From positions 1-8,869 of the forward strand of contig JAUVTM010000068.1 of assembly GCA_030601545.1 (NCBI GenBank): a DNA stretch of 8,869 nucleotides. Reading direction: 5' to 3'. The notes beneath the pieces are model-generated. The model saw only the letters and a program-made list of their open reading frames with translations. It was not told the DNA's origin and searched no databases. Origin of the DNA: Syntrophobacterales bacterium (GTDB taxonomy: Bacteria; Desulfobacterota; Syntrophobacteria; BM002). This document shows positions 5,805 to 8,869 of this stretch, in pieces. Both the position numbers and the translations under genes were made by a program. The stretch's first letter is position 1, and each line of letters starts with the position of its first letter.

Positions 5805-7634
5805 TCATTCGACCGTCACACTCTTCGCGAGGTTGCGCGGTTGATCCACATCAGTTCCTCTGAACACCGCGACATGATACGCCAACAACTGCATGGGAAT
5901 GGTGAACAGAATCGGTGCCAGAAACGGAGTTGTAGCCGGTACTGGAATGAGAGCGTCAACCTTCCCGGCAAGGTCCTCATCCGAGTCGTCACTCACTGCA
6001 ATTATTTTGCCCCGGCGAGCTTTCACTTCTTCCATATTTGAAAGCATCTTTTCAAAAGTCAAGCCACGGCTCACCACTGCCACCACCGGCATGTGCTCAT
6101 CAATGAGGGCAATTGGGCCGTGTTTCATCTCACCGGCCGCATACCCCTCTGCATGAATATAGGATATTTCCTTGAGTTTCAGGGCTCCTTCTAGGGCAAT
6201 GGGATAATTGATTCCACGTCCCAGATAGAGAAAATCTCGCGCATTGGCGTATTCACGGGCAATAGCTCGTATCAGCTGGTCTTCACCGAGGGCAGTCTCC
6301 ATTTTCTTCGCCAGCTTCACCAGCTCCAGGATACACTCTTGACTCTCCCCCAGAGTAATCTTCCCCAATTTTAAGCCCAGATAAAGGGCCAGCAAGTAGA
6401 GTGCTACCAACTGGGTTGTGAAGGCCTTGGTGGATGCAACGCCAATTTCAGGGCCGGCGTGAGTGTAAAGAACACCATCAGCCTGCCGCACCAGGCTGCT
6501 GCCCACTACATTTGAGATGGCCAGAATAAATGCCCCTTTCTTGCGGCCTTCTCGCAAAGCGCCCAAGGTATCCGCGGTCTCGCCTGATTGGGAGATAAGA
6601 ACTTGCAAGGTCTTTGAAGTGACGATGGGATCACGGTAACGGAACTCTGAACCCAGCTCCACTTCCACCGGCAAGCCGCAGAAAGACTCCAGCAAGAATT
6701 TCCCCACCAAACCGGCATGATATGAAGTGCCACACGCCACAATGAAGACTTTGTCCAAAGACTGAATCAATTCGTCTTTCAGATTTAGATCATCCAGAAA
6801 AACCTCGCCGGAAGACTCACTTATCCGGCCCCTGAAGGTATCAATAACCGCACGAGGTTGCTCATAGATCTCCTTTTCCATGAAGTGCGTGTATCCTGCC
6901 TTCTCAGCCATGACCGGGTTCCAGGTGATGTGAGTCACCTCCTTCTCTCGACTTTCACCATCTGGACCTCTTATCTCGAATGAGTCCTGGGTGAGAACAG
7001 CCATCTCACCATCATCTAAAAAAACCACTTCCCGGGTATGACCCAAAATTGCAGGGATGTCTGAGGCCACCAGTAAAGCGTCAGAGCCCAGTCCCAGAAC
7101 CAGAGGACTTTCTTTCCGCACTGCGATGAGTTTGTCCGGCTCCCGCTCATTTAAAATGACCAGTGCATACGATCCCTCTATAAGCTGGAGGCTTGCGGTC
7201 ACGGCTTCCTCGAATGGAGCACCGGCTTCAATCTCATTATTAATGAGTTGTGCCACAATCTCAGTGTCTGTTTCAGAGTTAATCTGACAACCCATCTCAA
7301 TGAGTTGCCTTTTCAGGGGAAGGTAGTTTTCGATGATCCCATTATGAACCACCGCGACGGAGCCAACTTTATGGGGGTGGGCATTGATATCCGAAGGGGG
7401 ACCATGGGTGGCCCAGCGGGTATGGCCGATACCTACCGAACCACTCACCGGCTGTTCCCCAAGAAGTGCCTCAAGTTGTGCGAGCTTCCCTTGACAGCGC
7501 CGAACTTCAATCATGCCCTCACTGACCACCGCTATACCGGCACTGTCATAGCCCCTATATTCCAACCGTTTCAGCCCGTCCACCAGCAGCGATACACAGT
7601 CATTCTGACCTATATGTCCGATGATACCGCACAT
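5805..7634 (-). CDS. glmS: Glutamine--fructose-6-phosphate aminotransferase (isomerizing)
   Basis: Makes glucosamine-6-phosphate from fructose-6-phosphate and glutamine, the entry step to UDP-GlcNAc and the cell envelope. The 609 residues equal the E. coli enzyme length. The N-terminal glutaminase domain starts MCGIIGHIG with nucleophile Cys2, followed by RGYDSAGIA, GHTRWATHG and HNGIIENY. Two SIS domains follow (about 285-425 and 455-595) with CGTSYHAG, SQSGETADT, GVASTKAFTTQ and AAGEMKHGPIALI. The C-terminus NLAKSVTVE with Lys604 is canonical. The ATG at 7634 has TGAGGT a few bases upstream. The only upstream space is a 147-nt spacer filled by a REP-like repeat, so no glmS ribozyme is present. 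It probably shares a transcript with glmU. Confidence 0.98.
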   Translation of the reverse strand: MCGIIGHIGQNDCVSLLVDGLKRLEYRGYDSAGIAVVSEGMIEVRRCQGKLAQLEALLGEQPVSGSVGIGHTRWATHGPPSDINAHPHKVGSVAVVHNGIIENYLPLKRQLIEMGCQINSETDTEIVAQLINNEIEAGAPFEEAVTASLQLIEGSYALVILNEREPDKLIAVRKESPLVLGLGSDALLVASDIPAILGHTREVVFLDDGEMAVLTQDSFEIRGPDGESREKEVTHITWNPVMAEKAGYTHFMEKEIYEQPRAVIDTFRGRISESSGEVFLDDLNLKDELIQSLDKVFIVACGTSYHAGLVGKFLLESFCGLPVEVELGSEFRYRDPIVTSKTLQVLISQSGETADTLGALREGRKKGAFILAISNVVGSSLVRQADGVLYTHAGPEIGVASTKAFTTQLVALYLLALYLGLKLGKITLGESQECILELVKLAKKMETALGEDQLIRAIAREYANARDFLYLGRGINYPIALEGALKLKEISYIHAEGYAAGEMKHGPIALIDEHMPVVAVVSRGLTFEKMLSNMEEVKARRGKIIAVSDDSDEDLAGKVDALIPVPATTPFLAPILFTIPMQLLAYHVAVFRGTDVDQPRNLAKSVTVE

Positions 7635-7675
7635 TTTTACCTCAGGTTCCTATATTTCGATTTTGATAGAGAACT

Positions 7676-7775
7676 TGTGGGAGCGGCTTTCCCCGACCTG
7701 AGCCTGTCGAAGGTTAGCCGCGATTTTCTGAATATTGCCGCATCATTAGATCGCGACTGGAAAGCCACTCCCACA
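7676..7775. repeat. REP-like inverted repeat with a nested 23-nt insertion
   Basis: The outer arms are GTGGGAGCGGCTTTCC (7677-7692) and, on the other strand, GTGGGAGTGGCTTTCC (7774-7759). In the right arm this runs straight into AGTCGCGAT. In the left arm the matching AGCCGCGAT (7716-7724) is displaced by 23 bases (7693-7715) containing CCTTCGACAGGCTCAGG (minus strand), itself a dispersed repeat word common in bacterial genomes. Removing the insert restores the symmetry of the arms. The element begins 6 bp after the glmU stop and occupies most of the glmU-glmS spacer. Confidence 0.85.
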
Positions 7776-7781
7776 GAACAA

Positions 7782-8528
7782 TTAGTGCCCTTGAGTGCGC
7801 TGCGTAATTACTTCCTCGGCTAAGGCGAGTTCTTCTTCGGTATTAACACCCAGAAATTCAATGGGATCGGAGGCAACTACGGCTTGCACCTTCCAGCCGC
7901 GCTCCAAAGCCAGCTTTACCATATCCGTCAAATAGTACTCACCCTGGGCGTTAGTATTACTGATTGCTGGGATCACACCGTGCAACAAAGCTGCCCCGGC
8001 ACAATAGATCCCGGTGTTCACCTCTCTAATGGTGCGCTCCTGCTCGCTGGCGTCTTTGGCCTCAATGATTCCTGCGACCTTACCCTCAGAATCTCTAACA
8101 ACACGGCCGTAACTTCCAGGTTCGTCCAGCAGCATGCTCAGCACACTGAGGTCAGCATCACTGCTAACGTGCTCGTTTTGGAACATGCGTAAGGTCTCTG
8201 CAGTGAGCAAGGGTGTATCACCACAACAGATGAGAACTGAGCCGGCAAAGTCCGTCAACTGCGGCAGAGCGCACAGGACAGCATGCGCGGTTCCCAGTTG
8301 CTGCGATTGCAATACCCATTCCACCTGGGCGTCGGCAAAAACCTCTTTGATGCGTTCAGCCTGATGCCCCGCCACCGCCAGCACCCTATCAAACCCAAGC
8401 TCTTCTACTGCCATCAGCGTGTAGGAGAGCATTGGCCGACCGCAGATGGGGTGCAAAACTTTTGCGAGCTCTGAATACATCCTGGTCCCTTTGCCAGCGG
8501 CCAGGACCAGGGCAACAGTATCCTGCAT
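7782..8528 (-). CDS. glmU: GlmU-type N-acetylglucosamine-1-phosphate uridylyltransferase, single-domain
   Basis: Transfers UMP from UTP to GlcNAc-1-phosphate to give UDP-GlcNAc. The 248 residues cover the Rossmann-like nucleotidyltransferase domain of GlmU: LAAGKGTRM at 9-17, Lys23, QLGTAHA at about 77-83, CGDTPLL with metal-binding Asp104, YGRVV at 140-144, IIEAKDA at 154-160, EVNTG with Asn171, EYYLTD at 197-202 and GVN with Asn229. The second half of normal GlmU (left-handed beta-helix acetyltransferase, about 200 residues) is absent, and nothing like it follows the stop. The ATG at 8528 is chosen because AAGGA precedes it and the family N-terminus begins there; the frame stays open to 8615 only by reading through heptamer repeats. 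GlcN-1-phosphate acetylation must be encoded elsewhere or the domain has been lost. Confidence 0.92.
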   Translation of the reverse strand: MQDTVALVLAAGKGTRMYSELAKVLHPICGRPMLSYTLMAVEELGFDRVLAVAGHQAERIKEVFADAQVEWVLQSQQLGTAHAVLCALPQLTDFAGSVLICCGDTPLLTAETLRMFQNEHVSSDADLSVLSMLLDEPGSYGRVVRDSEGKVAGIIEAKDASEQERTIREVNTGIYCAGAALLHGVIPAISNTNAQGEYYLTDMVKLALERGWKVQAVVASDPIEFLGVNTEEELALAEEVITQRTQGH

Positions 8529-8577
8529 GATTCCTTTTTTACTGCATCCCCCACCGAAATGCAATCGTAGTTTCCCA

Positions 8578-8612
8578 GCAGGCAGCGGGCAGCTAGCAGC
8601 AGGCAGTAGGCA
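8578..8612. repeat. Heptamer island, GCAGGCA-like words
   Basis: Five phased 7-bp words on the plus strand (GCAGGCA, GCGGGCA, GCTAGCA, GCAGGCA, GTAGGCA). It sits about 50 bp upstream of the glmU start and 10 bp from the inverted-arm element that follows. Confidence 0.75.
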
Positions 8613-8622
8613 CACAGTCGTC

Positions 8623-8741
8623 GTTATTGGTTATCCGTTATTAGTTATACGGGAAAATCAGGGTTCGATGATCTCAGATCTAGACTCCGACAAAGACTTC
8701 AGTGAGAACACCCGAATAACGATTAACGGATAACGGATAAC
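8623..8741. repeat. Composite element: 31-bp inverted heptamer arms around a 57-bp core
   Basis: The left arm (8623-8653) holds four phased GTTATCC-like words ending in GGG. The right arm (8711-8741) is its inverted copy, built of GGATAAC-like words. The two 31-bp arms agree at 26 positions. The core (8654-8710) is unlike the cores at 1437 and 5657; it contains GGGTTC and GAAC(A)CCC extending the dyad, and GATCTCAGATC at 8670-8680. It lies in the glmU upstream spacer. Confidence 0.78.
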
Positions 8742-8755
8742 TTTCCCGTCTCCCC

Positions 8756-8824
8756 ATGCCCTATGCCCTATGCCCTATGCCCCATGCCCTATGCTCTATG
8801 CCCTATGCCCCATGCCCCATGCCC
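8756..8824 (+). repeat. Ten-unit heptamer array, ATGCCCT/ATGCCCC
   Basis: ATG begins at 8756, 8763, 8770, 8777, 8784, 8791, 8798, 8805, 8812 and 8819, every 7 bp without a slip. Units are ATGCCCT or ATGCCCC, one is ATGCTCT, and the last is shortened. No spacers separate the units and no frame is plausible as protein. The array lies between the terminator at 8831 and the inverted-arm element. Confidence 0.92.
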
Positions 8825-8830
8825 ATATAT

Positions 8831-8859
8831 AAAAAAAACGGGCCCAGTATAGGACCCGT
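8831..8859 (-). terminator. Intrinsic terminator of an upstream minus-strand unit
   Basis: On the minus strand ACGGGTCC (8859-8852) pairs with GGGCCCGT (8845-8838), 8 bp with one G-U, around a 6-nt loop, followed by seven Ts (8837-8831). It implies a minus-strand transcript coming from beyond the right edge that ends here, so glmU is likely to have its own promoter within 8529-8830, where no clear one is visible. Confidence 0.85.
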
Positions 8860-8869
8860 CTTAAATTAT

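Noticed and set aside
7635..7781. glmS ribozyme
   Set aside because: The 147-nt spacer is mostly the REP-like element and no ribozyme core is recognisable.
7248..7823. Plus-strand 191-codon open frame
   Set aside because: It is antisense to glmS, the REP element and the glmU end; its composition is a shadow of those.
8529..8615. 29-residue N-terminal extension of GlmU
   Set aside because: It is partly translation of the heptamer block at 8578-8612, and AAGGA precedes the ATG at 8528.
8756..8824. CRISPR-like array
   Set aside because: Seven-bp head-to-tail units without spacers; CRISPR repeats are longer and separated by unique spacers.

Overview
The window holds seven protein genes, all on the minus strand, plus one probable 6S RNA and an unusual set of intergenic repeats. 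It reads as bacterial housekeeping chromosome. The gene content (RNase Y, YmdB phosphodiesterase, TyrS, ZapA with a coiled-coil partner, GlmS, GlmU), GGAGG-type ribosome sites and a sigma-70-like promoter exclude archaea. The order coiled-coil gene, zapA, 6S-like RNA, rny, ymdB, tyrS recalls Deltaproteobacteria/Desulfobacterota and neighbouring deep lineages; the phylum is inference from recalled gene order and is not proven here.

Layout in transcription order (right to left). At 8831-8859 an intrinsic terminator closes a minus-strand unit lying off the right edge. A repeat-filled spacer (8529-8830) leads to glmU (7782-8528), which encodes only the uridylyltransferase half. A 100-bp REP-like inverted repeat separates it from glmS (5805-7634). 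A second repeat-filled spacer (5577-5804) follows, then a good promoter (5547-5576), a 93-residue coiled-coil protein (5224-5505) and zapA (4933-5211). Directly after zapA comes a 25-nt segment resembling the 5' end of 6S RNA, then a full-length 6S-like RNA (about 4595-4785). A 616-nt stretch without a convincing gene leads to rny (2417-3976), ymdB (1553-2362), a third repeat-filled spacer (1272-1552) and tyrS (1-1271, cut by the window edge a few codons before its end).

Functions: GlmS makes glucosamine-6-phosphate and the GlmU domain makes UDP-GlcNAc, both cell-envelope precursor steps. ZapA and its coiled-coil neighbour point to Z-ring assembly. 6S RNA would modulate RNA polymerase, RNase Y cleaves mRNA at the membrane, YmdB is a cyclic-nucleotide/RNA-linked phosphodiesterase, and TyrS charges tRNA-Tyr.

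The most striking signal is non-coding. Three spacers (1298-1510, 5588-5804, 8578-8824) contain degenerate tandem words kept in strict 7-bp phase, with a different word in each block. In each, two blocks of the same or a near-identical word face each other in inverted orientation around a core of about 50-75 bp, and a separate block of ATGCCCY-like words lies on one flank. Two of the cores share a two-hairpin sequence. Heptameric intergenic repeats are known (the STRR repeats of filamentous cyanobacteria), but I do not recall this modular composite being described.
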